A stretch of DNA of 64,000 nucleotides from Pseudomonas sputi (GCF_021603585.1 NZ_BQHI01000011.1:1-64000); one strand, 5' to 3'; positions 9,546-19,769 are shown, counted from the stretch's first letter. The notes: a model not told the origin generated them from the sequence alone. Numbers and translations are program-made.

Positions 9546-10400
9546 TTATCCGCCCAGCGGTGTCGGGTGCGGATGCATCACCGCACGCTGACGTTCCTCC
9601 TGGAGGAATTTCATGATGATCGGCGCCACCGCCTCGGCCCGGGTAATCAGGAACAGATGCCCGTCGTCGATGATGTGCAGCTGCGCGTTGGGGATTCGCC
9701 AGGCGAGCATGCGCATGTTGATCAGCGGAATCAGCGGATCGTCATCGCCGGCCAGCACCAGCGTCGGCTGGTGGATCTTGTGCAGCCAGTGAATGCTGGT
9801 CCAGCCCAGGCCCGCGAACAGTTGCCAGTAGTAGCCGAGTTTGCCCGCCGAACGCACCTTGGCCGCATGGCTGGCGGCGAGTGTCGGGTCGCGACGGAAC
9901 GAGCCACCGTAGATCATCGGGGCGATGCGGATCACATGGGACGGCTGGATGTAGCGCCGTGGGCTGGCCATCATCCACAGCACTTTCGGCTTGCCCGGCA
10001 CCATCACCGCACCGGCCGCGGTCGCCGCCAGCACCAGCTTCTTGCAGCGCTCGGGATAGTCGTAGGCGAACTGCTGCGCCAGCGCGCCACCCCACGACAC
10101 GCCGATCACGTTGACCTGTCCGTAGTCGAGGTAATCGAGCATCCGCGCGGTGAGTTTCGCCAGCCCGGGGAAGCGATACGGTCGGCTCGGCGTCGAAGAA
10201 CCACCGACACCGGGCACGTCGAAGGCGATCACTTCCAGGTCCGGATCCAGCGCCGCGACAAAAGGAAACACCAGCTCCAGGTTGGCGCCGATGCCGTTGA
10301 ATATCAGCAAGGGCGTCAAGTGAGGCTTGCCGGGGCGGACCGCCGTGCGGATGGTCTGGCCATCGAGCTCGACAGTTCGAAAGATGAACGGGTGCGGCAT
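9546..10400 (-). CDS. phaZ: poly(3-hydroxyalkanoate) depolymerase PhaZ
   Basis: Intracellular serine hydrolase that releases 3-hydroxyalkanoate monomers from stored mcl-PHA, allowing turnover. The 284 residues have the alpha/beta hydrolase lipase box GVSWGG with Ser102. The oxyanion-loop region FNGIGAN is near 34-40, the acid in the DDDPLIP motif, and the catalytic His in IDDGHLFLI. Its place between the two synthases is diagnostic. A strong hairpin lies in the phaC1-phaZ gap. Confidence 0.96.
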   Translation of the reverse strand: MPHPFIFRTVELDGQTIRTAVRPGKPHLTPLLIFNGIGANLELVFPFVAALDPDLEVIAFDVPGVGGSSTPSRPYRFPGLAKLTARMLDYLDYGQVNVIGVSWGGALAQQFAYDYPERCKKLVLAATAAGAVMVPGKPKVLWMMASPRRYIQPSHVIRIAPMIYGGSFRRDPTLAASHAAKVRSAGKLGYYWQLFAGLGWTSIHWLHKIHQPTLVLAGDDDPLIPLINMRMLAWRIPNAQLHIIDDGHLFLITRAEAVAPIIMKFLQEERQRAVMHPHPTPLGG

Positions 10401-10434
10401 GCTTCAAGGCCCTGTGGGTCGCAATCTCAGTGTT

Positions 10435-10463
10435 CACCTCACTCCCGAAAAGGGAGTGAGGTG
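10435..10463 (-). other. 12-bp perfect hairpin in the phaC1-phaZ gap
   Basis: CACCTCACTCCC and its exact complement enclose a 5-nt loop, directly after the phaC1 stop. No T tract follows on the transcribed strand, so it is more likely an mRNA-stabilising or partial attenuating structure than a complete terminator. Confidence 0.7.
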
Positions 10464-10469
10464 TGTCGG

Positions 10470-12149
10470 TTACCGCTCGTGTACGTAAGTGCCTGGTGAA
10501 GCTTCACCTGCCGGATACGCCTTGTTGCCCAGTTTGGTTGGCGCCTTTTTCAGCTCGCCCGAACGCGCGGCCTGCCACGCCTGCCAGTACAGCCACCAGG
10601 AGTCGGCGTGCTTGGTCGAGTTTTCCTGCCAGTCATCGGCATTGGCGGTCATTTCGTCGCTGGTCATGTAGCGCGATTTCGGGTTGCCCGGCGGGTTCAG
10701 GATGCTCTGGATATGCCCGCTGCTGGACAGCACGAATTCCACCTTGCCACCGAACAGCTGCGCCGACTTGTAGCAGGACTTCCATGGCGTGATGTGGTCG
10801 TTGGTGCCGGCCAGCGAGAAGATGTCGGCGGTCACCTGCTTGAGGTCGATCGGCGTGCCGCACACTTCCAGTGCATTGGGGCGAATCAGTGGGTTGTTTT
10901 TGAACATCTCGATCAGGTCGCCGTGGAACGCGGCCGGCAGTCGAGTCGTATCGTTGTTCCAGAACAGGATGTCGAACACCGGCGGCTCGTTGCCGAGCAG
11001 GTAGTTGTTGACCCAGTAGTTCCAGATCAGATCGTTGGGGCGCATCCAGGCGAAGACCTTGGCCATGTCTTTGCCTTCGAGCACGCCGGCCTGATACGAA
11101 TGGCGCTTGGCGGTCTCCAGGGTCTGCTCGTCGACGAAGAGCGCGACGTCGCTGTCCAGCGTTGTATCGAGCACGCTGACCAGCAGGGTCAGGGCGTTGA
11201 CCTTGTTCTCGCCGATCGCCGCGTAGTGGCCGAGCAGGGCGGTGCAGGTGATGCCGCCGGAGCAGGCGCCGAGCATGTTGACGTCCTTGCTGCCGGTGAT
11301 CGCGGTGACCACGTCGACCGCTTCCTTCAGGGCTTCGATGTAAGTCGAGAGGCCCCACTCGCGCTGTTCCTTGGTCGGGTTGCGCCAGCTGACGATGAAG
11401 GTCTGCACATTGTTGCGCAGGCAGAAACGCGCCAGGCTCTTGTCCGGGCTCAGGTCAAATACATAGAACTTGTTGATCTGCGGCGGCACCACCAGCAGCG
11501 GGCGCTCGTGCACCTGTTCGGTGATCGGCTTGTACTGGATCAGCTCCAGCACGTCGTTGCGAAACACCACCGCGCCCTCGGTCACGCCCAGGCTTTTGCC
11601 GACCTCGAACGCGCCCATGTTGACCTGGCTCGGCATGCCGCCGTTGTGCACCAGATCCTTGGCCAGGTGCGAGAGCCCGTCGAGCAGGCTCTTGCCGCCG
11701 GTCTCGAAGAAACGTTTGACCGCCGCCGGGTTGGCTGCCGTGTTGGTGGGCGCCATGGCCTCGGTCATCAGGTTGATCACGAAGTGGCCGCGTGCGATGT
11801 CCTTGGGCGAGAGGCTGCTGTCGTCGATCCAGGCATGGAGTTCCTTGCGCCACGCCAGGTAGGTTTGCAGATAACGTTTGTACAGCGGGTTCTGACTCCA
11901 CGCCGGATCGACGAAGCGACGGTCATCGCCCGCCGGTTGCAGGTCGGATTTGCCGAACAGCACGTTCTTCAGTTCGAGGCCGAACTGGGTGACGTGTTTG
12001 ACGCTATGGATCGGTTGTTTGATGGCCTGGGTCAGCACCATTCGAGCAGAGGCCAGCAGATCCTTTCCGCGAAGCCCAACGACAGGATTCAGCCCCAGGG
12101 TGTTCTCCGAGGCCTGGTACTTCAAATCATCGTTATTCTTGTTACTCAT
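10470..12149 (-). CDS. phaC1: class II poly(3-hydroxyalkanoate) polymerase PhaC1
   Basis: Main medium-chain PHA synthase. The 559 residues carry the catalytic triad at the canonical class II positions: Cys296 in GACSGG, Asp451 in TNDHITPW and His479 in SSGHIQSI. The start ATGAGTAACAAG has TGGAG about 9 nt upstream. It is the first gene of the minus-strand phaC1-phaZ-phaC2-phaD series and is preceded by a sigma-54-like promoter. Confidence 0.97.
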   Translation of the reverse strand: MSNKNNDDLKYQASENTLGLNPVVGLRGKDLLASARMVLTQAIKQPIHSVKHVTQFGLELKNVLFGKSDLQPAGDDRRFVDPAWSQNPLYKRYLQTYLAWRKELHAWIDDSSLSPKDIARGHFVINLMTEAMAPTNTAANPAAVKRFFETGGKSLLDGLSHLAKDLVHNGGMPSQVNMGAFEVGKSLGVTEGAVVFRNDVLELIQYKPITEQVHERPLLVVPPQINKFYVFDLSPDKSLARFCLRNNVQTFIVSWRNPTKEQREWGLSTYIEALKEAVDVVTAITGSKDVNMLGACSGGITCTALLGHYAAIGENKVNALTLLVSVLDTTLDSDVALFVDEQTLETAKRHSYQAGVLEGKDMAKVFAWMRPNDLIWNYWVNNYLLGNEPPVFDILFWNNDTTRLPAAFHGDLIEMFKNNPLIRPNALEVCGTPIDLKQVTADIFSLAGTNDHITPWKSCYKSAQLFGGKVEFVLSSSGHIQSILNPPGNPKSRYMTSDEMTANADDWQENSTKHADSWWLYWQAWQAARSGELKKAPTKLGNKAYPAGEASPGTYVHER

Positions 12150-12274
12150 CTACGACGCTCCATTGTCCTGAGACGAGTACCCGGTTTTCTGCTGTGCAGT
12201 TCCACAGCCAATGCCAGGTACTACTGCTCGGGTGACCGTTGATTCTGCATAGCTGCTTTACAGTCGTAGAGCAC

Positions 12275-12291
12275 TGCAGGGAACTTGCCAG
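12275..12291 (-). promoter_or_regulatory. candidate sigma-54 (RpoN) promoter of phaC1
   Basis: Read on the minus strand, CTGGCAAGTTCCCTGCA has the -24 GG and -12 GC dinucleotides exactly 12 nt apart (consensus TGGCAC-N5-TTGCA), about 125 nt upstream of the phaC1 ATG. RpoN-dependent phaC1 transcription has been described in P. aeruginosa, which fits. No enhancer-binding site was identified. Confidence 0.6.
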
Positions 12292-12407
12292 TTCCATTGG
12301 TTACCCGAGATTGATTTTTTTCGCAAGCAGCCGATCCCGGGCCGCTTTAGCGGAGCATTCAAACAGATGAATCTAGAAAATGCCCTCTAAACAGTCCGAG
12401 GCGCGGA

Positions 12408-12785
12408 CTAGAGCATCAGCTTGACGACGGACTGGTCCGGGTCGCGGGTTTTGCCGGCGGCTTTGAGCTCGGCCAGATAATCGGCCCAGAGTGCGTCATG
12501 ACGTCGCCCCAGCTCGTAAAGATAATCCCAGGTGAACAGACCGCTGTCGTGACCGTCGTCGAAGGTCAGTTTCAGTGCGTACTGACCGGCCGGTTCTACT
12601 TTGGTCAGGCCGACGTGCAGCTTGCCGAATTGCAGGATCGGTTTGCCGTGGCCCTGGACCTCGGCGGAGGGGGAATGCACGCGCAGGAATTCGGCGGGCA
12701 GGGTGTATTCCTCGCCGGACGCGTATTTGAGCGACAGGGTTTTCGAGGCTTTGTGCAGTTTGATGTCGGTGGGGAGTTGGGTCAT
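12408..12785 (-). CDS. DUF971 protein (gamma-butyrobetaine hydroxylase-like N-terminal domain)
   Basis: A 125-residue cytosolic protein made almost entirely of the DUF971 beta-domain, found as the N-terminal part of gamma-butyrobetaine hydroxylases. Visible are L.Y..GE.Y.LPAEFLRVHSPSAE (about residues 23-45), and GQYALKLTFDDGHDSGLFTW with the conserved DGHDSGL..W. The catalytic dioxygenase domain is absent. It lies between hslU and phaC1, a position conserved in pseudomonads. Precise function unknown; iron-sulfur or metal handling has been suggested for the family. Confidence 0.85.
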   Translation of the reverse strand: MTQLPTDIKLHKASKTLSLKYASGEEYTLPAEFLRVHSPSAEVQGHGKPILQFGKLHVGLTKVEPAGQYALKLTFDDGHDSGLFTWDYLYELGRRHDALWADYLAELKAAGKTRDPDQSVVKLML

Positions 12786-12806
12786 CGCCGGCGTTCCGTC
12801 AGGTGG

Positions 12807-12836
12807 AAAAAATTGTGGGAGCCGATGGCTCCCACA
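12807..12836 (-). terminator. intrinsic terminator of hslVU
   Basis: TGTGGGAGCC-ATC-GGCTCCCACA hairpin (10 bp) followed on the minus strand by a six-T run, 25 bp beyond the hslU stop. It marks the end of the hslVU message before the DUF971 gene. Confidence 0.85.
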
Positions 12837-12861
12837 GTTTCACGACCACTGTAAGTATGGC

Positions 12862-14199
12862 TTACAGGATATAACGGGACAGGTCTTCGTTCTGCGCCAA
12901 TTCGCCCAGGTGGCTGTTGACGTACTCGGCGTCGATCTGGATCGCCTTGTCGTCGTGGGCGCTGGCCAGGTCGCCGGCACTGAACGACACCTCTTCCAGC
13001 AGACGCTCGAGCAGCGTGTGCAGGCGACGGGCACCGATGTTCTCGGTCTTCTCGTTGACCTGCCAGGCGATCTCCGCCAGACGCTTGATACCTTCCGGCT
13101 GGAACTGGATGTTCAGGCCTTCGGTCTTCAGCAGCGCGCAGTATTGCTCGGTGAGCGAGGCGTGCGGTTCGCTGAGGATGCGTTCGAAGTCCTGCGGGCT
13201 CAGGGCCTTGAGCTCGACACGGATCGGCAGGCGACCTTGCAGCTCCGGCACCAGGTCGCTCGGCTTGCTCAGGTGGAACGCACCGGAGGCGATGAACAGG
13301 ATGTGATCGGTCTTGACCATGCCCAGCTTGGTGTTGACGGTGCAGCCTTCGATCAGCGGCAGCAGGTCACGTTGCACGCCCTCGCGGGACACATCGGCAC
13401 CGCCGACATTGCCGCGCTTGGCGACCTTGTCGATCTCGTCGATGAACACGATGCCGTGCTGCTCGACCGCTTCCAGGGCCTTGGCCTTCAACTCTTCTTC
13501 GTTGACCAGGCGACCGGCTTCTTCGTCGCGGACCAGCTTCAGTGCTTCCTTGACCTTGAGCTTGCGGGCCTTCTTCTTGCCCTTGCCCATGTTGGCGAAC
13601 AGGTTCTGCAACTGGTTGGTCATTTCTTCCATGCCCGGAGGCGTGGCGATTTCGATGCCGGCCATTTCGGCGACTTCGATCTCGATTTCCTTGTCGTCCA
13701 GCTGACCTTCGCGCAGGCGTTTGCGGAACAGTTGGCGGGTGTTGGAATCCTGGCTCGGCGCTTCTTCGTTGCTGAAGCCCATGCGGGCCGGCGGCAGCAG
13801 AGCATCGAGAATACGGTCCTCGGCGGCGTCTTCGGCACGGTGGCGAACGCGGGTCATTTCCTGCTCGCGCAGCATCTTGATCGCGGCGTCGGCCAGATCA
13901 CGGATGATCGATTCGACATCGCGGCCGACATAGCCGACTTCGGTGAATTTGGTCGCTTCGACCTTGATGAACGGCGCGTTGGCCAGTTTGGCCAGGCGAC
14001 GGGCGATCTCGGTTTTACCGACGCCGGTCGGGCCGATCATCAGGATGTTCTTCGGGGTCACTTCAACGCGCAGCTCTTCAGGCAGCTGCATGCGGCGCCA
14101 GCGGTTGCGCAGGGCAATCGCGACAGCGCGCTTGGCATCGTCCTGGCCGATGATGTGGCGGTTGAGTTCGTGGACGATTTCGCGGGGAGTCATGGACAT
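12862..14199 (-). CDS. hslU: HslU ATPase subunit of the HslVU protease
   Basis: AAA+ unfoldase that feeds proteins into the HslV peptidase; cytosolic heat-shock protease. The 445 residues begin [20 protein letters not shown]. Walker A GPTGVGKT is at 56-63, the GYVGRDVES pore loop near 90, and Walker B VFIDEIDK near 255. The HslU-specific I-domain (about 110-240) carries the [11 protein letters not shown] segment. The C-terminus ends EDLSRYIL, the motif that docks into HslV. It follows hslV by 49 bp. Confidence 0.97.
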   Translation of the reverse strand: MSMTPREIVHELNRHIIGQDDAKRAVAIALRNRWRRMQLPEELRVEVTPKNILMIGPTGVGKTEIARRLAKLANAPFIKVEATKFTEVGYVGRDVESIIRDLADAAIKMLREQEMTRVRHRAEDAAEDRILDALLPPARMGFSNEEAPSQDSNTRQLFRKRLREGQLDDKEIEIEVAEMAGIEIATPPGMEEMTNQLQNLFANMGKGKKKARKLKVKEALKLVRDEEAGRLVNEEELKAKALEAVEQHGIVFIDEIDKVAKRGNVGGADVSREGVQRDLLPLIEGCTVNTKLGMVKTDHILFIASGAFHLSKPSDLVPELQGRLPIRVELKALSPQDFERILSEPHASLTEQYCALLKTEGLNIQFQPEGIKRLAEIAWQVNEKTENIGARRLHTLLERLLEEVSFSAGDLASAHDDKAIQIDAEYVNSHLGELAQNEDLSRYIL

Positions 14200-14248
14200 A
14201 ATAATTGACGGTCCTCAAGCAGAAACAAGCCGTGGCACAGGGGCCGCG

Positions 14249-14785
14249 TCAGGCTTGGTCAGCGAGATCCTGCTCCTCAATGGTCTGGTTGTGGTTGGTG
14301 AATACACAGATGTCGCCGGCGATGCCGAGAGCGGTCTCGACGATTTCCCGGGCCGACAGATCGGTCTTCTTCAGCAGGGCGCTGGCGGCGGCTTGCGCAT
14401 AGCCGCCTCCGGAACCCATGGCGATCAGGCCGTCTTCGGGTTCGACCACGTCACCGTTGCCGGTGATGATCAGCGAGGCGTCCTTGTTGGCGACCGCGAG
14501 CATCGCTTCGAGGCGGCTCAGGGAGCGGTCGGTGCGCCATTCTTTGGCGAGTTCGACGGCGGCGCGGATCAGGTGGCCCTGGTGTTTCTCGAGCTGGCCT
14601 TCGAAACGTTCGAACAGGGTGAAGGCGTCGGCGGTGGCACCGGCGAAACCGGCGATGACTTCGCCGTGGTACAGGCGACGAACTTTCTTCGCGTTGCCTT
14701 TCATCACGGTATTGCCGAGAGAAACCTGGCCGTCGCCGCCCATGACGACTTTGCCGTGGCGGCGGACTGAAACGATGGTGGTCAA
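14249..14785 (-). CDS. hslV: HslV peptidase subunit of the HslVU protease (TTG start)
   Basis: Threonine peptidase of the bacterial proteasome-like HslVU complex. The start is placed at a TTG codon so that the protein begins (M)[19 protein letters not shown] (178 aa). Thr at position 2 must be exposed as the N-terminal nucleophile, and the upstream in-frame ATG at 14833 would add 16 residues foreign to the family. GGAG lies about 9 nt before the TTG. Catalytic Lys33-type and SGG-type ([12 protein letters not shown]) segments are present. A sigma-32-like promoter sits upstream. Confidence 0.94.
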   Translation of the reverse strand: MTTIVSVRRHGKVVMGGDGQVSLGNTVMKGNAKKVRRLYHGEVIAGFAGATADAFTLFERFEGQLEKHQGHLIRAAVELAKEWRTDRSLSRLEAMLAVANKDASLIITGNGDVVEPEDGLIAMGSGGGYAQAAASALLKKTDLSAREIVETALGIAGDICVFTNHNQTIEEQDLADQA

Positions 14786-14831
14786 GGGAAGAGTCTCCAC
14801 ACTGCGGGGCGAAAATGCCTTATGCCCATTC

Positions 14832-14859
14832 ATATGGGGGTGATGGAGAGGATTTCAAC
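14832..14859 (-). promoter_or_regulatory. candidate sigma-32 (RpoH) heat-shock promoter of hslVU
   Basis: On the minus strand TTGAAA, a 13-nt spacer and CCCCATAT match the RpoH consensus (CTTGAAA-N11-16-CCCCATnT). The predicted start lies about 40 nt upstream of the hslV TTG codon. Confidence 0.75.
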
Positions 14860-14897
14860 TGCGGGGCGGGAGAGGGGACGAGCGGTGGTTTCCAGGT

Positions 14898-14929
14898 GAT
14901 CGTCCCCACGCAGAGCGTGGGAACGATCA
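14898..14929. repeat. REP-like palindrome (cgtgggaacg type)
   Basis: A 13-15 bp imperfect palindrome, TGATCGTCCCCACGC paired with GCGTGGGAACGATCA, in the gap between the SPOR gene and hslV. The same arm sequence recurs after gltD at 39911-39954, so this is a dispersed intergenic repeat. No T tract follows on the minus strand. Confidence 0.65.
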
Positions 14930-14940
14930 GTGGGGAGTTG

Positions 14941-15654
14941 TTAGCGGCTCTGGCGTTGTTGTAACAACAGGTTGCTGAAACCCGCGCCCGCCAGTTGTTT
15001 CTGGGCAGTGGTCAGCTGTTCGCGGTTGCTGAACGGGCCGACCAGTACGCGATACCAGGTTTCATCCTTCACCGTCCCGGACTCAACCGCCACCGCCTGA
15101 CCGAGCAGAATGATCTGCGCGCGCACCTTGTCGGCATCCGTCTCTTTGCGGAACGAGCCGGCCTGGAGGAAGAACTTGGTCACGGGTGCAGCCTTCACCG
15201 GTGGCGCTGGCGGCGGGGTGATCCCGGCCAGTGCTGCCTGGGCGCGCGCCGTGTCGATCTTCGCCGCTTCGGCCGGGGTCACCGGCGTGGTCGGGATCGC
15301 CGGCACTTGTGGCGTCGGCAGGGTTTTCTCCGGCACCGCCTCCGGCGGCACGATCACTTCCGATTCCGGCAGCAGGGTGTAGAAGTCGTACTTCGGCTTC
15401 ACCGGTTGCGTCGGGCTCGGCGGGGTCTTGTTGGCCTCGGCGATCCTGGTGGCTTTCTGTTGTTGCTGTTGCTCGACCTTCTCGCGCTTGACCGTGTCGC
15501 TGCCCTTGCCCGGCTCCAGTTTCATCAGGAACACGATGAACGCGCCGACCGTCAGGCCGATGGCCATCCACAGCCAGCCCGGAATCGGCTGCTTCGCTGG
15601 AGCTTGGTAACGGCTGGCGCCACGCTTGGGTGCAGGTTTTTTCTTGGCAGCCAA
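14941..15654 (-). CDS. FtsN-like SPOR-domain membrane protein
   Basis: A 237-residue bitopic inner-membrane protein. It has a short basic cytoplasmic start (MAAKKKPAPKRGASRYQ) and one transmembrane helix at about residues 25-41 (WLWMAIGLTVGAFIVFLM). A long Pro/Thr/Ala/Gln periplasmic linker with a Q/K-rich coiled stretch follows. The C-terminal SPOR domain (about 160-232: FFLQAGSFRKETDADKVRAQ ... VLVGPFSNREQ) would bind denuded septal peptidoglycan. It sits next to argS, as in other pseudomonads. An FtsN-like role in division is inferred from the architecture. Confidence 0.85.
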   Translation of the reverse strand: MAAKKKPAPKRGASRYQAPAKQPIPGWLWMAIGLTVGAFIVFLMKLEPGKGSDTVKREKVEQQQQQKATRIAEANKTPPSPTQPVKPKYDFYTLLPESEVIVPPEAVPEKTLPTPQVPAIPTTPVTPAEAAKIDTARAQAALAGITPPPAPPVKAAPVTKFFLQAGSFRKETDADKVRAQIILLGQAVAVESGTVKDETWYRVLVGPFSNREQLTTAQKQLAGAGFSNLLLQQRQSR

Positions 15655-15655
15655 C

Positions 15656-17392
15656 TTACATGCGCTCCAGGGTTTCCAGGCCGAGCAGTTCCAGGCCTTG
15701 CTTGAGGGTACGGCCGGTCAGCGCGGCAAGGCGCAGACGGCTTTGCATTTGTGCCGGGGTATCGGCGGCGAGGATCGGGCAGTTCTCGTAGAAGCTGGAG
15801 AACAGGCCGGCAACGTCGTACAGGTAGGTGCACAGGGTGTGCGGCGTACCCTTTTCCGCGACGTTGTTCAGCACTTCACCGAACTGCGCCAGTTTGGCCG
15901 CCAGTTCCTGTTCGTGCGCCGCTTCGAGGACGATCTGGCCGTCGACTTCGCTGAAATCCTTGCCCAGTTTGCGGAACACACCGGCCACGCGGGTGTAGGC
16001 GTACAGCAGGTATGGCGCGGTGTTGCCTTCGAAGTTGAGCATCAGGTCGAAGTTGAAGCTGTAGTCGCTGGTGCGGTGCTTGGACAGGTCGGCGTATTTC
16101 ACCGCGCCGATGCCGACCACTTTGGCGATGGCACGCAGTTCTTCTTCGGCCAGTGTCGGGTTCTTTTCCTTCACCAGGCTGTAGGCACGTTCCTGCGCTT
16201 CGGTCAGCAGATCGATCAACTTCACGGTGCCGCCGTCACGGGTCTTGAACGGACGGCCGTCGGCGCCGTTCATGGTGCCGAAGCCCATGTGTTCCATTTC
16301 CATCGGATGGGTCACGAAGCCGGCCTTGCGCGCCACGGCGAACACCTGCTGGAAGTGCAGGGCCTGACGCTGGTCGACAAAGTACAGCGCTCGGTCGGCC
16401 TTCAGCTTGCCGCTGCGATAACGCACGGCCGCCAGGTCGGTGGTGGCGTACAGATAGCCGCCATCAGCCTTGACGATGATCACCGGCAGCGGCTCGCCTT
16501 CGGCGTTCTTGAATTCGTCGAGGAACACGCACTGGGCGCCGTTGCTTTCGACCAGCATGCCGGCGGCTTTCAGGTCGTTGACCACGTTGATCAGGTCGTC
16601 GTTGTAGGCGCTTTCGCCCATCACGTCGGCCATGGTCAGTTTGACGTTGAGCAGTTCGTAGATCTTCTGGCAGTGCGACAGCGAGATGTCCTTGAACCTG
16701 GTCCACAGCGCCAGGCATTCGACATCGCCGGCCTGCAACTTGACCACCAGACCACGGGCGCGGTCGGCGAATTCCGGGGACTCGTCGAAACGCTGCTTGG
16801 CGGCGCGGTAGAAGTTTTCCAGGTCCGACAGCTCGTCGCTGGTGATCGGGTTTTCCTGCAGGTACGCCATCAGCATGCCGAACTGGGTGCCCCAGTCGCC
16901 GACGTGGTTCTGGCGGATCACGGTGTCGCCGAGGAACTCGAGCACACGGGCCACGCCGTCGCCGATGATGGTCGAGCGCAAGTGGCCGACGTGCATCTCT
17001 TTGGCCAGGTTCGGTGCCGACAGGTCGACCACGGTGCGTTGCGTCGGGCCGGCCTTGCGTACGCCAACGTGATCGTCGGCCAGGGCGGCGTCGAGGCGCG
17101 AGGCCAGTGCTTGAGTGTTCTGGAAGAAGTTGATGAAGCCTGGGCCGGCGATTTCGGCCTTGGTGACGTTTTCGTCAGCCGGCAGGGCGGCGATGATTTT
17201 TTCCGCCAGATCGCGCGGCTTCATGCCGGCAGGCTTGGCCAGCATCATCGCGATGTTGCTGGCGAAGTCGCCGTGGGTCTTGTCCCGGGCGTTTTCCACC
17301 TGGATCGCCGGCGTCAGGCCTTCAGGCAACACACCTTCGTTGACGAGTTGGGTGAGGGCTTGTTGGATCAGCTGGCGAATGGTGTCTTTCAT
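15656..17392 (-). CDS. argS: arginyl-tRNA synthetase ArgS
   Basis: Class I aminoacyl-tRNA synthetase charging tRNA-Arg. The start [20 protein letters not shown] gives 578 aa; the frame stays open upstream into the priA region, but that part is not homologous. It has the N-terminal Add-1 domain (1-100), HVGH (the HIGH signature) at 134-137, and a C-terminal anticodon-binding DALR domain ending [18 protein letters not shown]. It lies 1 bp before the SPOR gene, so the two are probably co-transcribed. Confidence 0.97.
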   Translation of the reverse strand: MKDTIRQLIQQALTQLVNEGVLPEGLTPAIQVENARDKTHGDFASNIAMMLAKPAGMKPRDLAEKIIAALPADENVTKAEIAGPGFINFFQNTQALASRLDAALADDHVGVRKAGPTQRTVVDLSAPNLAKEMHVGHLRSTIIGDGVARVLEFLGDTVIRQNHVGDWGTQFGMLMAYLQENPITSDELSDLENFYRAAKQRFDESPEFADRARGLVVKLQAGDVECLALWTRFKDISLSHCQKIYELLNVKLTMADVMGESAYNDDLINVVNDLKAAGMLVESNGAQCVFLDEFKNAEGEPLPVIIVKADGGYLYATTDLAAVRYRSGKLKADRALYFVDQRQALHFQQVFAVARKAGFVTHPMEMEHMGFGTMNGADGRPFKTRDGGTVKLIDLLTEAQERAYSLVKEKNPTLAEEELRAIAKVVGIGAVKYADLSKHRTSDYSFNFDLMLNFEGNTAPYLLYAYTRVAGVFRKLGKDFSEVDGQIVLEAAHEQELAAKLAQFGEVLNNVAEKGTPHTLCTYLYDVAGLFSSFYENCPILAADTPAQMQSRLRLAALTGRTLKQGLELLGLETLERM

Positions 17393-17534
17393 GGTCTTCT
17401 CTTTCGACCGCAAGCGCGGCGGCGCATCGATGCGCGGGTGGAAAAACTGGGCATTATCCGTTGCGAAGACGGGCTTGCCAACCTTAGCAGGCAGGATGTG
17501 GATGTGTGGTGACAATTCGGCCGGTTTTGCCCGG

Positions 17535-19769
17535 TCAGTACAGATCCACCGGATCGACATCCAGCGACCAGCGCACCGCCCGGCCGCTTGGCATCTGTTC
17601 CAGCACCAGCAGCCAGCTCGCCAGCAATCGGTGCAGCGGCGCCCGGGCCGTGGCCTGCAACAGCAGCTGCGCGCGGTAGCGTCCGGCCCGACGTTCCATC
17701 GGCGCCGGCACGGGGCCAAGCAGTTCAATGCCGCTCAGGTTCTGCTCGGTCAGCAAGCGCTCGGCCTCGCTGCAGGCTTCATCGAGAAAACCTTCGGCCT
17801 GTCCCGGTTTGTGCGCTTCGGCGCGCAGCAGCGCCAGATGGGCGAACGGCGGCAGGCCGGCGGCGCGGCGTTCGCTCAGGGCCTGTTCGGCGAAGGCGAA
17901 GTAACCCTGCTCGGTCAATTGCACCAATAAAGGATGGTCGGCGAGGTGGGTCTGGATGATCACCTTGCCCGGCTCTTCTGCACGCCCGGCGCGCCCGGCG
18001 ACCTGCACGATCAGCTGCGCCATGCGCTCGCTGGCGCGGAAGTCGCCGGAGAACAGCCCACCGTCGGCATCGAGGATCGACACCAGGGTGACTCGGGGAA
18101 AATGGTGCCCCTTGGCCAACATCTGGGTGCCGACCAGAATGCACGGCTGACCTTTCTGGATCGTGGCGAACAACTGGTTCATCGCGTCCTTGCGCGACGT
18201 GCTGTCACGGTCGACGCGCAACACCGGATAATCCGGGAACAGAATCGCCAGCCGTTCCTCGGCCCGCTCGGTGCCGGCGCCCACGGGCCGCAGATCGACC
18301 TTGTTGCACTTCGGGCACTGGCGCGGCACGCGCTCGACGTAACCGCAGTGGTGGCAGCGCAGTTCGCCGTAGCGCTGGTGCACGGTCATCCGCGCATCGC
18401 AGCGTTGACACTCGGACATCCAGCCGCAATCGTGGCACAGCAGTGTCGGAGCAAAACCCCGGCGGTTGAGGAACACCAATACCTGCTGGCCGGCGGCGAG
18501 GGTCTGGCCGATGGCTTGCTGCATCGGCCCGGAGATGCCGCTGTCCAGTGGGCGACTTTTCACATCCAGGCGCAGGAAACGCGGTTGCTTGGCGCCACCG
18601 GCCCGTTCGTTCAGGCGTAGGAGTCCGTAGCGACCGGTGTAGGCGTTGTGCAGGCTTTCCAGCGATGGCGTCGCGGAACCGAGCACGATCGGGATGTTTT
18701 CCTGCCGCGCCCGCACCAGCGCCAGATCCCGCGCGTGGTAGCGCAGGCCTTCCTGCTGTTTATAGGAACCGTCGTGTTCTTCGTCGATGATGATCAGCCC
18801 CGGATTTTTCATCGGGGTGAACAGCGCCGAGCGGGTGCCGATAATAATGTCGGCCTCGCCATCGCGGGCGGCGAGCCAGGCGTCGAGGCGATCGCGATCG
18901 TTGACCGCCGAGTGCAGCAGGGCGATGCGCGCATTGAAGCGTTGTTCGAAACGGGCCAGGGTCTGCGGGCCGAGGTTGATCTCCGGGATCAGCACCAGCG
19001 CCTGTTTGCCGGCCTCGAGGGTTTCGCGGATCAGCTGCAAATAGACTTCGGTCTTGCCGCTGCCGGTGACCCCGGCGAGCAGAAACGCGTGATAACTGTC
19101 GAACCCGGCGCGGATCGCCTCGTAGGCAGCACGTTGTTCGCTGTTGAGCGGCAGCTCGGGCTGGGCGAGCCAGTGTTCATGGCGTGCGCCGGGGGCGTGG
19201 CGGCGCACTTCGACCTGCACCAGATCCTTGGCCAGCAGCAGATCGAGGCTGTCCTTGCTCAGCATCAGTTTGCTCAGCAACTGATGGGCGACGCCGTGGG
19301 GGTGCTGGGCCAGCGTCGCCAAGGCTTCACGCTGGCGCGGGGCGCGGGCGATGCGCGGGTCATCGAGGCTGGCGCCGGGAGTCACCGACCAGAAGCGCTC
19401 CTGACGGGCTTCGGCCAGCTCGCCCTGGCGTAGCAGCACCGGCAGGGCCCAGCTCAGGGTGTCGCCGAGGCTGTGCTGATAATACTGGGCCGTCCATAGG
19501 CACAGCTTGAACAGTGCCGGCGGTAGCGGAGCGGTGGCGTCGAGCAGGGCCAGCGCCGGTTTGAGCTTTTCCACCGGCACTTCGCTGGTGTCGGTCACTT
19601 CCACCAGAATCCCGATCATCTCCCGCCGGCCGAACGGCACCCGCAGGCGCATGCCCGCTTGCAACTGCGAACGCAGCACGCCGGCCGGGGCCCGATAGTC
19701 GAACAGGCGGCGCAGGGGCGAAGGCAGGGCGAGGCGCAGAATGGCGTCGGGCACGCGGGGGATTCTCAT
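17535..19769 (-). CDS. priA: primosomal replication restart helicase PriA
   Basis: 3'-5' DNA helicase that reloads the replisome at stalled forks. It has an N-terminal 3'-end-binding domain ([20 protein letters not shown]), Walker A GVTGSGKT at 233-240, DEEH helicase motif ([10 protein letters not shown]), and the cysteine-rich zinc insertion ([16 protein letters not shown] ... CHHCG ... CPKC). The ATG start gives 744 aa; a GTG five codons inside (19754) would give 739 aa, the usual Pseudomonas length. Neither has a clear Shine-Dalgarno, so the start is uncertain by five residues. Confidence 0.96.
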   Translation of the reverse strand: MRIPRVPDAILRLALPSPLRRLFDYRAPAGVLRSQLQAGMRLRVPFGRREMIGILVEVTDTSEVPVEKLKPALALLDATAPLPPALFKLCLWTAQYYQHSLGDTLSWALPVLLRQGELAEARQERFWSVTPGASLDDPRIARAPRQREALATLAQHPHGVAHQLLSKLMLSKDSLDLLLAKDLVQVEVRRHAPGARHEHWLAQPELPLNSEQRAAYEAIRAGFDSYHAFLLAGVTGSGKTEVYLQLIRETLEAGKQALVLIPEINLGPQTLARFEQRFNARIALLHSAVNDRDRLDAWLAARDGEADIIIGTRSALFTPMKNPGLIIIDEEHDGSYKQQEGLRYHARDLALVRARQENIPIVLGSATPSLESLHNAYTGRYGLLRLNERAGGAKQPRFLRLDVKSRPLDSGISGPMQQAIGQTLAAGQQVLVFLNRRGFAPTLLCHDCGWMSECQRCDARMTVHQRYGELRCHHCGYVERVPRQCPKCNKVDLRPVGAGTERAEERLAILFPDYPVLRVDRDSTSRKDAMNQLFATIQKGQPCILVGTQMLAKGHHFPRVTLVSILDADGGLFSGDFRASERMAQLIVQVAGRAGRAEEPGKVIIQTHLADHPLLVQLTEQGYFAFAEQALSERRAAGLPPFAHLALLRAEAHKPGQAEGFLDEACSEAERLLTEQNLSGIELLGPVPAPMERRAGRYRAQLLLQATARAPLHRLLASWLLVLEQMPSGRAVRWSLDVDPVDLY

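Noticed and set aside
10608-12242. 544-codon open frame on the plus strand opposite phaC1
   Set aside because: Antisense to a certain gene with all catalytic residues; no start signal and no recognisable domain.
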